This document shows positions 36,190-49,185 of a stretch of DNA of 64,000 nucleotides, in pieces. The DNA is from Combretum micranthum. Taxonomy: Eukaryota > Streptophyta > Magnoliopsida > Myrtales > Combretaceae. The stretch is from assembly GCA_024138025.1 (NCBI GenBank), contig JAMXBD010000114.1, positions 682,001-746,000 on the forward strand, given 5' to 3'. Made by a program: the position numbers and the translations under genes. The notes beneath the pieces were generated by a model. That model searched no databases. It had not been told where the DNA came from and saw nothing but the letters and a program-made list of their open reading frames with translations. Numbering within the stretch: the stretch's first letter is position 1; each line of letters starts with the position of its first letter.

Positions 36190-39100
36190 CACTTTAATTA
36201 CTTTTCATTACAAAAATATAAAATAAATCAACTCTCTCCCTCTCTCTCCCTCATTCACGCCGGCACCCTCTTTGTCATCTGTTTATTTATTTATATTTTT
36301 TGTTTTTCAATTGATTTTATTATATCTATTTCCCTCTACATTTTTCTATAAATACCATATCTCCCTCCATTTCTTTCACTCCTCTCATTTACATAACAAG
36401 ACTCTCTCAAATCTCTCCAACAATTCTCTCCTAAAACTCTCTTCGTGTCTCTCTAGAAAAGAAATTCACCTACTTGTTCTTTCATCCATCTTAGGTAAAA
36501 TTCTTAAACCCTTTCCTATTATTCATGAATCATAACATGAACACTTTGTATGTAATGATTTCTAAAACCTCATGAGTATTATGTTAGGGTAGAAATTATG
36601 AAAACAATAACTTGTTCATATCATTATTCAACACCATGTTTGTTTATGTTGTTATTATGTTCATATTTTGTTTATACTCTAATCTAACGTCCTATATGTA
36701 TATTGTAGAGTATATGTATATCTATATTCTTAGAGCCTAAAAGCTCACTAACATAACCTCTTATTATGCTTTTATTATTGTGCTCTTACAATTCTTGCTC
36801 TTGATTATTGCTTATAATAAATAATACTAGTCATCTTCTAGTCTTAGACTTGTCCTCATCAAGTTAAAACATGTTTTGGACTTGTCCATAATCTAAGTTC
36901 TGATAACCTTGTACATGATCTAAGACTCCAAATTTTCTTCTTTTTCTTTCTTTTCTTATTTGCTATATTTTATGAGACTGGATGAATTACAAGTCTTAGG
37001 AAGCCTTGAATAAAAATCTAAAACTTCCACAATTTCTTTCTTTTTCTGTTCTTTAAGCTTTCTTATGCTTTTCTTTTCTCTTTATGGAACTTGTCCATTC
37101 TAAGTTCCAAGAAGTCTTGATGTAAGCTAAGACTTCCCAATACTTGATTTTATGTATATTTTTATTTAATTTTCTATCTTTTATCCTCTCTATGAATTAT
37201 TTTATCATACTACATAGCTACAAGTTCTTTTTTGCATGGTTATAATGTTGTTATCTTAATTAAATTTTCAAAAAAATAAAAAGAAATCCTTTTTTTATAT
37301 AAAAATAGGACTAAACTCTCTATAAAAATAATTCTTAACACTTAGAAGAAAACTTCCATTAAAACTAAGGATTATGATTCAACAACATCCTTTTCAAAAT
37401 ATTATTAGGTTTATTTTGGATTTTAATAATTAATTATGCAAGTTTCTCTAAAACTTATGATGTTGGTTTAATTTCACTCTTTTCAAAATACTAAATGATT
37501 TATTGTTAAATTTAATATTGATAATTCTTTGTTATACAAATTTTTCTTAAAAATTTATTTAGATGGTTATACCAACACTTGATAGAACAAATTTTTCAAG
37601 TCAAGATTAAAATCAACCCACTAGTTTAAAAATCCCACTTGAAAAATAAAAAGTAGCAACAACCTAAAGAATCAAGTTTTAAAATTTTAAGCTCATTTTA
37701 TGAAGTTAGGAAAATATAGTTATAATAGGAAAACACTCAAAATATGAGTTCCTTCTAACAACTTAGAGAAAATTTTTTGTAAAACTTCATTTTTTTCCAA
37801 CTTTTAGAATAAAGTGTTTTATGAAAAATAATTGTTGAGACAATATCACTAAAATCATGCATACAATATGAGTCTATATATATATATATTAAAAAAATTT
37901 TCAACTATACAAATATTTATGTGTTTGCTATGAAATTTTGAATGAAATAGAAGTTAGAAAATCACAATTTGAAGGCTGGAATTTTCATGCCAAATTTGTA
38001 CCAAATAGTTTTTCAACCCAAAAGGCTTTAAGTGTAAAAAATAACCTTAGAAATAGATAGATATTTTCAAGTAGGTAGAAAACGACATCTTATATGTGAA
38101 ATTCCAAGTTAAATGAGTAAGTTATGACCATTTTTAAGGTGGAATTTCCACACATCCAATTTCTACTGCAACTAGAAAATAGAATTAGAAAATTTAAGTA
38201 GAAATTTTATGGAACACTCATTTTGGGTATTTCTTTTGTTTAGGTAATGAGGATGACGATACTTTTGATGCAGAAGGCTATTTTGATTAGGCGAGCTATT
38301 ACCAAGACATGGATGAGTGAGTTTACTTTCTCTATTTTTCATACTCATTATTGTGCTTGTAGATTAGTGGCACCAAAAATAGAAAAGATAAAAATGAAAA
38401 GTGCTTGTGATTTATAATTTTGGTGAGTTTATACTAAGCATATTGAGTCTTGAATTGCTTATAATCAAATGGGTGATTTATTAGCATGTTGGAGCGTTTG
38501 AAATTGTATGATCACCCTTAAGATATTATAATTAGATGCCAAAAGCTTAATGAAATTAATTCATGCACTTCACGTAGTTAGTCTCATCGCATTTACTATT
38601 ATACATTTGATTGGACAAGTGCATAATAATGGTGGTCAGCATAACCGATAGTATCTGCATGTGGTGAGTAGTAGTCGGGATGATCTACAAAGAGGCGAGC
38701 AATAGTCGATATGACTGACATGTTTTGATGGTGAGTAGTAGCCGGTAAGAGCTATAAAATCCTTTTGCAAAAGTTTTGGCTGTGATCAGCGGTATACCTA
38801 ACTCCAAAAGAAGGACACAAATTCATTCAACATATAGTTCCTGAACACTATATGTCTTGTTTACTCATATGCTTGATGCAATCATATGTTTGTTTAGTTA
38901 TAATTTGCTTGATGTTTGATTCAAGTATGATAACCCAGAAATATTCTCACTAAGCTGGTAAAGCTTACACCCCTATAGACTTTTTTTCACAGGAACATCT
39001 TTTGCTCTACCCAGATCACCTTATATCCGAGTAAGACTACGCTTTTGGGAAGCTTTTTGGGGAAATTTGATCGAAGGCTTTAGATAGAAATTCCCTTAAA

Positions 39101-39411
39101 ATCTTTTGGCTATAGAAATTTATGTATATAAGACTTAAGTTGTATTGTGGATCCTTGGGAAATTTATTGAGGGAATGCTCTTAAGTTTATGTAAAGACTT
39201 TATTATAATTAATCTAAGTAGATATATGCTTATTAGTTCTTGTATGTTTTATATTACTGCTTAAACTACATATCCTACAGTTATCTCCTATTGCTATATT
39301 GAATGCCTTACGTAAAATATCGAGACATTTGTATCACTAGGGTAGTCATTCTCAAGTTTTAATATATAGGTGGCGAACTGCTATGTTTAGGGAATCGTTT
39401 GGGGTGTGACA
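36190..39411 (+). mobile_element. Probable long LTR (chromovirus-like), solo or truncated
   Basis: A TATA box (CTATAAATACC, about 36348) is followed by a CT-rich leader and a TTAG/GTAAAA junction near 36494. A middle part carries short GTGAGTAGTAG-type repeats (38660-38730). The region ends near TTTGGGGTGTGACA (39398-39411), the usual end of plant gypsy LTRs with GGGGYGTGACA. No primer-binding site follows. The left end is not resolved. No gene is present. Confidence 0.4.
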
Positions 39412-39590
39412 CTAGTAGAAAAAACCTATGCTAAAGCCTTTCATATATCTTTGACTATACCACATTTTGAAGAGTTGGCTAGTCCTGAAGATTGGAGGAA
39501 TAGGAAAAACAATGATGGGGAAAAAAAAAAAAACGGAGCCAATCTTGAAATAGCAAGCGTAGTCTTTAACATCTGACATCTCCAACAACC

Positions 39591-39824
39591 TTACATGTCT
39601 ATATTGCAACTTAGTAAGTGTAAGTCAGTGCCACCATCCACATCACTAGCATTGATGCGAACATTTTTATCTTTGAAGCACGAGTCCCATATTTTTCTTC
39701 TCAAAGCTTTTGAAAGAAAATTCTTGGTTTCACATAATAAACCAAGATTATTAGCAGTTATTAAAATATAATCAACATATAAAACTAACAAAAGCAACTT
39801 GTTCCCACTAAAATATTCCTTCAC
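39591..39824 (-). pseudogene. Ty1/copia reverse transcriptase fragment
   Basis: A 78-codon stretch reads LLLLVLYVDYILITANN and then KNFLSKALRRK. It corresponds to the copia RT catalytic block, whose YVDD box is YVDY here, so the second catalytic Asp is lost. The following stretch departs from the family after a short distance. No other copia domain is near. It overlaps the start of the right inverted-repeat arm. Confidence 0.75.
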
Positions 39825-40000
39825 TCAGTTCTCTTATCACTACATATAATTATATGTGATATTTTTAACAAGTTTTGTTATAATAAATACCATTTACTAT
39901 GACAAAATAAATTTTTCATTAGAAGTAATATTATTTTAGCAACAGTGACAATTTATATTTTTGTATATTTTATATATTTTTATAACTATTTTATTGCAAT
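39795..40000 (-). repeat. Inverted-repeat arm, right
   Basis: Partner of 35725-35945 in opposite orientation. CACTACATATAATTATATG lies at 39838-39856. Confidence 0.75.
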
Positions 40001-41290
40001 AAAATAATATCACGAGTAGCTCGAGCTTCATATGTATGTATATGTATGTTAATATAAATTTTAATCACTAATTATATGATTTGAATGCATATGCACTATG
40101 CATCATACTGAATATAATAATATATTACATTATATATATATATATATATATATATAAAAGGTAACCCACCATACAATATTTTATGGCAAAGAAACTGCGG
40201 TTACTTCAACAACCTAACCATTCATATGCTCAATATGAAAAATTATTCTTGGTTTTCTTGTTTGGGCAATTGTTATGTTAGGAAAACACAAACAATAGAA
40301 AACTGAGCAAGAAAAGAAGTTCGAAATACCTTTGTGAACAATAAACTAGACTATGATGACCTAAGTAAAATAAAAGTTGTAAATAGTTTTCTTATAATAA
40401 TTCTTTGGCAAGCAGAAAAAAGAAAAATATTTGTTTTAATTAATGACATCAAAACTATGAATTCACGTTTTAATGATATCATCGGTAAAGATCAAACGAG
40501 CCAAGACAAGATATGCTTTTGAAGTGGTTTTGTTTTTCCTTTATCATTTCATGCATAAACTAGATTTGACACATAAGCACACTTACTTATTGTTTGTCAA
40601 ATCCAAAAACACATACATTACTTTAGTTTTAATAATGCTTCTAAAAGCAAGGAAGATATTGGAAAAGCTACAATGTCGCTATCCATTTATATTTCTTTTA
40701 TAGACATTTACACAATTTGACTATGAATTATGACCTCATTGAGCAAGCAAAGGTTATTATTGTAGACACTACTTAGTTATGCCCATTAATTCGTATTTTA
40801 AAGGAAAAAATGAAAACTTTTCCTCTAAAATTACTTTCTACTTTTTATAGTACCTACAACGAGTCAAATCTACAATAAAAAGAATAACAAGAAAATATGA
40901 TTAATTTATGCATCATTATTTTCAACATCAAATGCAACTTGCAAGAAGTATACTCCTAAGACCATGTCATAGCTTATTAAAATAATTAAGGAAAAGAAAT
41001 GGAACTCTATCCTAATATAAGCTCAGAAATTAAATGAAAATCTCATGCAAAGTTGAGAAAAAAAAGTTAAATAAATAATATAATTCACATTGGTCTCTAG
41101 ATAATATAGAATCTTATTTCAACAAGTCGTAGTGTAACACAATAAATTTTCTTGATTGAAATTAGGGTTATTGTGAAGAAGAAGGAAGAGGTGGTTTCAC
41201 ACTAGTCTTTAGATGTTAAGGATCTTATTCCAACAAGTCACAATGGTACACAACAATTTTGGGATAATGGCAAGTTAAGTGCTTTACTTT
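40001..41290. other. Intergenic, no gene seen
   Basis: AT-rich, with a (TA)n run. Short open frames at 40334-40703 lack family features. Confidence 0.5.
40130..40156. repeat. (TA)n microsatellite
   Basis: About 12 TA units. Confidence 0.9.
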
Positions 41291-41296
41291 TTTTTT

Positions 41297-41520
41297 GGTA
41301 ATTTAATATCTTATTTTTAAATTATGGTAAATTAGTATTTGTACTTTTAAAGTATACGTGATTCAATGTCTCTATTAAATAATATTTGGAGATAATGATA
41401 GGCCAAATGTTTGTACGTTCAATTTTTGACAATTTAGCATCTTATTTTTAGATTTTAGTAAATTAGTGCTTGTACTTTTAAAATATGTGCAATTTAGTAT
41501 CTTTATTAAAAGATATTTGG
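41297..41520. repeat. Direct repeat of about 92 bp, two copies
   Basis: GTAATTTAATATCTTATTTT (about 41297) and ACAATTTAGCATCTTATTTT (about 41427) open two units. Both continue with TAAATTAGTNNTTGTACTTT and end in a run with ATATTTGG. Confidence 0.65.
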
Positions 41521-42171
41521 TGGAATTTATTTTGATGATGGTAGAATAATAATATGTGTAACGTATACTTTCAGTTTTTGGCAATTTTTGACAGTTTGGT
41601 GGATGTAGAGTCACTTTTTTTTTTAAAAAATTTTGTTAACTATGACAAAAATGTTATTATAACAAGATTTATATATTCATATAAAATTATATTGCTTCTA
41701 GTTTTAATAAAGAGATTATTTTATATATTTAATATAAGTCATCTAGTAATATGTTGTATTAGAATTTATTGCTATTATTGTTTGTGTGTATATTGTTAAA
41801 GGGACTATGCTTGGAGTCCTTGTGCTGAACACGATTTTGTAAAGGGTGCAACGAGTTGTAAATTTAACTTGAACTCCATCCTAATGGGGAGACTATTTTA
41901 ATGTCATAAGAGGTATTCTTCTTATAATATCATATTTTAATTCCTTATTTTACATTCACATGGATCCTAGAATAAGTTTTGTGGAGAATTTTATACATTT
42001 CGTTGCATTTCTTTGATCTAGAAAACCCATCAAAGGTACTTCAATTGGCCAAAGTGATACTACATTAAACTATAATTAAGCAACTTCAAGTCATCTGAGC
42101 ATAAGACTATGGTTGATTGAAGTGAAAGTTAGTTGGTCCAAGCATTAAGCTTTTGAGTCATTTATTTTCTA

Positions 42172-42541
42172 GGTAAATTATACTGAAGGTCCAATGTTTA
42201 GGAGTAAGTTTATTGAGGTAACCTGAGTGGTTAAGAAGGTAAATTGTTTGGAGAAGTAGGTCTAAGGTCCCAACATGTTTGAGTGGCTCAAAAAGAGGTC
42301 TTAACTTTTGGAGAAGTGGGTTGATCGAGGTCTCCATTGATATGTGTCAAAAATAGAAATATTTAATTAAAACTTAGAAAACCCTTCTTTTAAGTTCTCA
42401 TTAACATGTATCAATAAGAGAAATATTAACTAAAACTCATAATACACTTTCCTAAACATTAGGACCTCTTTTGAATATTTTAAAATGTTAGGACCTTAAA
42501 TGAACTTACCCTCAAACGTTAAAACCTTCTAGTGTAATCTA
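42172..42541. mobile_element. MITE family 2, diverged copy
   Basis: Left GTAAATTATACTGAAGGTCC, right AACCTTCTAGTGTAATCTAT. Inner GTGGCTCAAAAAGAGGTC and TTAAATGAACTTACC match the family. Confidence 0.65.
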
Positions 42542-42859
42542 TCTTTTATTTACTAAAGTGCAACTTTGTTCAATTTAAGTGGATGGCTAATTTGGGACCA
42601 AAAAAAAAAAAAAAAAGGAAGTAAATTGCTAATGTTAATTCAATTCTTCAATCTTTTGTTTTAATCCTTTATGCTTCTTCATCTTAGACTTTGACAAATT
42701 TTGTTAGTATGCTTGCAAAAGTTAATATATATAAAGGATACAACATGGTTCAGAGCATGCATGATCTCATGGTTTAAGTGTTGGGGACTAGGTGAAAGTG
42801 CTCAAATCGGGCAAGGAATGTTGTGATTGGCATAAATAGGATTGTTTGTTTAGAGATAG

Positions 42860-43165
42860 TGTTAACTACGAAGGTGGGTTTGACATCTTGTAGGTAAACT
42901 AGTCGGGAGCTAATGTGCTCTCTTAAGGAAACCATGCTAGGCCAAAATTAGTTAAAATAGTTAAGCCTCTCAATCATATAGAGGACTGTAGTAGTGCCAA
43001 GATGGGTCCTCCTAAAGCGAAGTCTGGGCTTGGAGCAGACTTAGGAGAAATAGGACAAGAGAAGGTTGACTCACCATTTAGAGTACAAGTAAATGCTAAT
43101 GTAAAGGATGGTTAAGCATCACACAGGCATTCGAAGGGGAGAACTTGTGATCTCTTGACACATGA
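42860..43165 (+). mobile_element. Diverged fragment of the 0.4-kb LTR family (copy D)
   Basis: The blocks AAACTAGTCGGGAGCTAATG, CCAAAATTAGTTAAAATAGT, GTGCCAAGATGGGT and AGGATGGTTAAGCATCACAC line up in order with copy B (19084-19476). Confidence 0.6.
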
Positions 43166-43686
43166 CATATATCACTAAACTTAGGAGAGAGAGAAGATGA
43201 TGTTGTCCTTTTTTCAAAAGTGGTGATTGGATTAGTTAGCTTGTATGTTCATGTACACTGTCAGTGAAAACATAATATTAAGAAATTAAAACATGATACA
43301 TTTGTTTTAGGAATCTATCATCCACTGACATGAGAAGTAAATTTATTAGAAACTATACAAATTTATGAGAAATTTAAGTATCACCTCCTTGTTTTATTAA
43401 GTACTTTTAGTATGCTAAGGGTTTTTTTTTTAAATTATTATAATATTATTATATTATTTAAGACAAAAGTATAAAGTTAGGGAATTATATCCCCACTTTC
43501 AATTCATAGTCATACCATCTTATCATCTTCCACCAACATGCTAGGATTTGGAATAAAAGTGCAGATAAATTTAACAGTCTTTATATATCACTAGAGAGGT
43601 TAAAAGTGCTAGAGGTAGTACTTTTTTGGTGGAATAGAAGACATAGATTCATCTTCCATCTCTACATTCAACGTCCTTTCATTCTA

Positions 43687-43819
43687 TCAAAAGAGCGTAG
43701 CTTGGTTAAGGTCATACATCTTTCCCTTGCATGCATTGATAGGATGAGAAAACTTATTTGCGTTATTGTGCTTGTTCTTTAAGAGTTTAAAAGCATGCAT
43801 GGAATCAAAATGAGATATT
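43687..43819 (-). pseudogene. LINE RNase H, C-terminal remainder
   Basis: HFDSMHAFKLLKNKHN, then HPINACKGKMYDL, fits the second half of the RNase H-like domain, downstream of the MITE. A TGA/TAG-rich tail with SIPPKKYYL follows, then about 250 bases of 3' UTR up to the poly(A) tract. Confidence 0.6.
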
Positions 43820-44022
43820 GAGTTTGTTTGTTTAATATTTTTTTTGTCGTTTTGGTATCTTATTTTTATTGTTTTCAAACAGAAATTTGTCAAGAAATAG
43901 AAACATAATAAAAATCAGCATTTTTACTTATAAAAAGATCAAACAGATAAGATACAAAAAGTCGCAATGCATATTATATATAAATAAGATATAGATGAAT
44001 ATAAAAAAATTCAAATAGACCC
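43820..44022. mobile_element. MITE family 1 copy inside the LINE RNase H
   Basis: On the minus strand it starts GGGTCTATTTGAATTTTTTT and ends AAACAAACAAACTC. The body shows the family's ATCTATATCTTATTTATATA and CTGTTTGAAAAC. Flanks GAGATATT and ATAATTTT do not form a convincing duplication. Both sides code for adjacent parts of one RNase H, so the insertion limits are well supported. Confidence 0.7.
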
Positions 44023-44039
44023 ATAATTTTTTGAACCCT

Positions 44040-44735
44040 AGATTGACACTGTGCTTCAATTCGTAGTAGATTACCCATAACTCAGCACTTGAAATGTCGA
44101 TTTAGCCTATGTTCCTTGTAAGTCCCATTATCCAATTGCTTTTTTCATGGAGTATCACTCTTACTATTATGGTTTTGTCATGTCTTCTTGATGCATCTAG
44201 GTATATGGTAATTTGCGTTTGTTAAGGTATCGAGTAAACTGGTACAACTTTATCTTGATGTATTTCAGGTTTCTTAACATGTCCATGATTCAGTAGCTGA
44301 ATTTTTAATTTTTTTGGGTGATTTATGGATTCGGGTTTTTGCCTTGATATAACATTTTGTTCATTTCCTTCCATAGGTATTGTAGCCTTGTAGCAAATAT
44401 CATAGCTCATGGTGTGTCAATTGCTCCTCTTAGCTTTCTTGGGAAGTAGCTATTTGTTTTCATCCATGCTTTAAAAAGAACCAATTAGTCTTTATTGGGT
44501 TTGATTCCCCTAGTTCTTCCATATAAGTTTAATTAAAGTGCATGGCCTCAGTGAGTGTTCTATGTTTTTATTTAATTGTTGGAATCTAGGACATACATCT
44601 GCTATATGATTATTGTTAATCTTCATTCTTTGTCCAAATGGTAGATTGCTATTCAAGGCTGTCCAAATGATAAGTTTAGATTTGGAGGAAGTGGAGAAGT
44701 TTAAATCCATCTTAGATCCTCCATTGACCAAGTTT
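44040..44735 (-). pseudogene. LINE ORF2 C-terminus: zf-RVT and first part of RNase H
   Basis: WTALNSNLPFGQRMKINNN, CPRFQQLNKNIEHSLRPC is the zinc-binding RVT domain, with the second Cys of the CxxC pair changed to Phe. About 44215-44040 reads YLDASRRHDK, then SAELWVIYYELKHSVNLG, a plant LINE RNase H. The domain breaks off at 44023, where a MITE starts, and resumes below 43820. Confidence 0.75.
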
Positions 44736-45437
44736 GAGGCTTTAATTGCTTGTATATTGTGGCCATTTGAATGAATTTGGTTGCATTCTCACCTATGGTA
44801 ATATGATCCACTTGATGTATATGCAGTATAATAGGTATTAGTTATTCCTTTAGCCAGTTTCTAATGGGGTATTGGATAATGTCCTTAATCCATATGGTTT
44901 TGTTTAGCCAACATTGTCTAACATTTAAGGCATATGCCTCTTCCTTCATTAGCCTAAAGAAGATTTTACTCAAGGGGCCTAGGTATAACTAGTTATTAAC
45001 CCAAAATTTGCACTTAGTTCCATTTCCAATTGTATAACACCCATGTTTCATGATTAAATTGTGTCCTTCCACTATCTCCTTCCATGGTGGAGAGTAGGTT
45101 GGTGTATGTCTTTAATTGATCCCTACACTTTCTATTGCTATATCTCTCTTTTAATATCCAACACCACAATGTATTGTTATTTAAAAACTTAAAAGTATAC
45201 TTAAGTTTCTAAGCTTGACATTTGCTTTTAAGGTTTGTTAGTCCCAAGCTACCCGCTTCTTTAGCCATGATCGCTTTTTCCCACAAAATCCAATGTGTTT
45301 TAAGAGCATTGTTTTGTTTATTCTAAATGAATTGTTTGGTGTTGTGTTTTATATTTGCTATTACTTTTTGTGGGAGAGTAGATACTTGAAATAAGTAATA
45401 TGATATTGGTCGAAAGCTTGTTTTTTGCTAATAAAAC

Positions 45438-46600
45438 TCATCTTAACATGGTTAAAAATTGTTGTTTCCAACTAGTAAGTTGGTTTTGAATTTTGTTTAT
45501 TAATTTATGGCAACAACTTGCTCTTAATTTATTGCATCTATTAACTGGGAAGCTAAGGTATTTTCTTCTAGACTTAAGCAGTTGGAGTTCTGTTGAGGTT
45601 TGGATTTCTTCATTTAGATTCATCTTGACATTTGGTGTGAAGTAGATCTTGGATTTGACTTGATTTACAGTTAAACTTGACCACTTACTAAAGGTCTTTA
45701 TTACTTGCTTTATGGTGTTTATTGATTTCTTAGTTGCCTTAGCCATTAGGATAACATCATTCACAAATAGCAAGTGGCAGAATTTGTAACTTGTTTTCTA
45801 ATTCTAGTAGGTTCCCAACTTTTGGTCAAGACCTTATATTCGATCAGTCGTGACAACATCTCCATCCCTATAATAAAATAATATGGTGAGATACGACCTT
45901 CTTGATGGATTCCTCTCGTTGGTGTGAAGGGATCAGATAGGTTTCCATTAACTAAGACTCCATAGGTAGTTGTTGTGATGGCTAATAACATTAGTTTCCT
46001 TATCTTTTCTGGGAATTGTAGATGTTTAAGTATGTAGTAAGGGAAATTCCATTCTATTTTGTCAAAGGCTTTTTTCAAATCTACTTTTAAGAACATCCAC
46101 CCTGTTTCCCCTCTTTTTTTTTTTTTTGCATAATCCGATAGCTCTCTTAGTATGTTTATATTATCTGCTGTTTTTCTTTATTTGATGAATCTTGTTTGAT
46201 TTGACTGATTAAGTTATCTAGGTATGGTTGTAACCTTTTGACAAGGATTTTTGAGATTATTTTGTATATTGTGTACATAAACCAATTGGTTAGAACTGTG
46301 TTACTTGGTTTGCTCTTTACTGCTTTGGTATAAGAACCAATAATGTCTTATTTATATCTTCATGAATTTCAAGTTTTTCAAAGTGTGTTTTCATAAGGAT
46401 GCTGATTGATTCTCTTATGGTTCCTTAGTGTTTTTGTTTTGAAGAAAGTATCATCTAAGCCATCTTTTCCTAGTCTTTTTCATGATCCTATATGTTGTAA
46501 GGAATCATATATTTCAATTTTAGTTCCAAATTTCTCCAGTTGACATTTTCAGGTTTATGTCAGTCCACCTCTCAAGTGTTGAGGGAGATAATTTATTCTG
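45438..46600 (-). pseudogene. LINE ORF2 reverse transcriptase, decayed
   Basis: The frames read NQLVYVHNIQNNLKNP-type N-terminal blocks, then RKTADNINILRELS, MFLKVDLKKAFDKIEW, GVLVNGNLSDPFTPTRGIHQ and YYFIIGMEMLSRLI, and after a frameshift MLFVNDVILMAKA. The last is the FADD box, here FVND, with the first catalytic Asp lost. SKWSSLTVNQVKSKIYF follows, as usual for L1 RT. Confidence 0.85.
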
Positions 46601-47039
46601 TAGACTAATGATTTCCTGAGCCATGGAGTTATCTATAATGGTAGGTGATATGTTCCTTAATATTATCTGGTTTGTCAGCCATTTTCTTATCAAGTTTTTA
46701 ATATTTATGATTATATTTTGCTCCTTCTTTTGAGAACTTCCATGTATAGTATCTAGTGTTCCTTTCCCCCTTCTGTATATTTTTTATGCATGCTTTCATT
46801 CTCTAAAGTGTTTTTTTCATTTTTCAACACTTTTGTCCATCTTATTCTTAGTTCATGTTCTTGGTTCACAGTATCATTGGTGGGATAGGTACTATTGAAG
46901 CCTTCTAAATTTGACAATTTTTTAAGTAAATCGTTTTTCTCTTTCTCTACTATTCTAAAGGTATTTCTAGTCCATTCTCTTGCGTGATTTTGGAAGAGTG
47001 ATTCCACACAAACATAAACATTATTGTTGGCTATTTCCT

Positions 47040-47522
47040 AGACATTTTTAACTAGGTTTGCAAAGGAATCATGAGTTTCCCACATGGGCTAATACTTAAG
47101 GCTTTTTGTTTTTGAATTCTAGTAATGATTTGTGTGGTTTTAATAACATGAGATTGTAATCAGATTAACATCTTGGAAGATGTAGAATTGGACATTACGA
47201 GTATATGATTTTCCATTGGTAATTTCCTAATGCTCTATCTATCCTAGTTAATATAAGTTGTTGTATTCCCTGAAGATTTGACTATATGTATGGAGTACTA
47301 ATATATCCAAGCTCAAGTAAGCTATAGTCTGAATGGTGTTGTTTAAATAGATTAGCTTGATGTTTATTTATTCTAATGCCTTCTCACATTTCAAATTGAG
47401 TTAATATTTCATTAAAATCCCCTATAACATCACAGTTGTTTGTTTATGTCATTAGAGTGTTGTCTCAATGCATCCCATAAATTTTTAGGTTGTTTAACGT
47501 ATAAACTCACATAGATAGCAGT
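47040..47522 (-). pseudogene. LINE ORF2 endonuclease domain, C-terminal part
   Basis: The minus strand reads FLTAIYVSLYVKQPKNLWD, then VIGDFNEILTQFEM (GDFNE at 47422-47408), then LTRIDRALGN and, in another frame, the SDYN block that stands for the usual SDH. This is the apurinic-type endonuclease of plant L1 elements. The first 100 or so residues are absent, because the Athila-like block begins at 47523. Several stops occur. Confidence 0.8.
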
Positions 47523-47927
47523 AAGAAAATTCAGGGGAAAGATGGATGCAATTTACTTTCACTCTAGATTATTATGCTTAGAGAAGTGGTTGAAGAGTTT
47601 ATATGCTCATTAATGGGTGCTGAAGTGTAATTGGGTCTCTTTTGCTATTATTTACCTTTATTTTTGCTTTGTAACTTTGGATTCTACTACTAAATGGTAA
47701 GGTTAAAGTTTGACTACATTTACATGAATTTTGATTCTAGTATGTTGATTATATTTACATGATAGGTTTGAGTAGTAGTTAAAAGTGAATCACTATGATC
47801 TAAAAAAATTAATGAATGCTATGAGAGTTTCAAACTTGTGAAAAATTTTGAGTATATTTTATGATAGATCTTCATTGTCCTTGGTTGTTTGCTTGAGTAC
47901 AAGCAAATAGTTAGGTGTAGGGAAGTT
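47523..47927 (+). mobile_element. Athila-like element, 3' end of a truncated neighbouring internal region
   Basis: About 400 bases homologous to 53001-53413, the stretch just before the right LTR. It ends with the plant gypsy pre-LTR signature GTACAAGCAAATAG and the polypurine tract TAGGGAAGTT before TGATAAG. So this piece belongs to an internal region lying to the left of the left LTR, cut off at 47523 where LINE sequence begins. Confidence 0.7.
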
Positions 47928-49185
47928 TGATAAGTGTCCTAAGACCCTTTATAATTGTGCCTTGTTGATCATATTTTTATATAATATTTTGTTGATTTAC
48001 TAAAGAAAATGATACTTATTAAATGAATTGTTCATTTTAGGGATAAATGAGGAACAACTAAGCTTTTTAGAGGATTGATAACAAAACAAGCAGAGATTTG
48101 GTGAAGTTTTGGAGTTATCTTTGCAATATCAGAAATACACTAGAGGAATACGTGACCAATGTATAATCATAGGAGCAAAAAGCAAGAAAAGAAATTAGTC
48201 CAATGATTACACAACCCATGTATACGACCCGTGCCTATTGGTCGTGTATGATTAATGAGAGTAAAAAAATTCCATGTTGTTCTAGCATACACGACCCATA
48301 TACATGGCTCGTGTACGACATCATGATATAAATACCGCTCTATCTTCATTATTTTAGATATCTAACTTTTTTACTGTTCCAAAATCCTAAAAGACATATT
48401 TGGAGAGCTTTTTAGGACGAATTTCTTCGTTCAACATTGGGATTGACAAATGACATTACTACAAGGGTTTTATCATCATGATCTCTCCATTTCTTCCTTT
48501 ATAATCATCATTATTAACTGTTTCAAGGAAGAGTAGTTTTGTTATGTCTTGAGTTTTGTGAAACCCTAGCCTCATATAAAGATTTTTGATTGAATAAAGT
48601 TTTAGTCTTGAATTTACGTCATGATTTATTTTGTTGTTTGTGATGATTTGAGGCCTGAATCATTATAAACTTGATTCCTATTAATTAGAAAGAACATTTT
48701 AGTTAATAGAATCCACTTTATCTCTAAAGATTGGTTTTTCTTTAATTAGGGTTCATGAGCTTTATGTGGTTCTAATCTAACATTAGGGAAGGAAGAAATT
48801 CCCACTTCTTCAATTAGGATTAGGAATTAATCGACTTGAAGAGAGTTATTAATTCAGCTAAGTTGCCCGACAATTCAAGACTAAAGAATTATTCAATTGA
48901 ATTGACATTTTAAGGATAAAAAGGGCTAGGGTGGATCAAAATTAGGGACATAGTTTGTGAATTGGTAAATCTTAAGGGATGGAACTATTTTTAGTTAAAT
49001 TGCAGTAGAGTTAATACATAAATTGTGATAGATTCAACTAGATAATAGCAAAAGGGTTAGTGCTAATAGTTGCATATAGATCCTTAGTACAATATCTAAG
49101 TTTAATTCTATATTACACAATAGGTGTGTTTCCTTATGTGGATTTAGGATTAATAAGATAATATATTATAAACTTGGTGATCACA
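47928..49185 (+). mobile_element. Athila-like LTR, left
   Basis: Starts TGATAAGTGTCCTAAG and ends GGTGATCA (49183) or CACA (49185). Downstream comes TTTTGGGTGTCGTTGCCC (about 49196-49213), a decayed version of the Asp-tRNA primer-binding site used by Athila elements. The LTR carries paired ACACGACC/CGTGTA motifs at 48220-48325. Its first 200 bases differ from the right LTR at about one site in ten. Confidence 0.75.
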
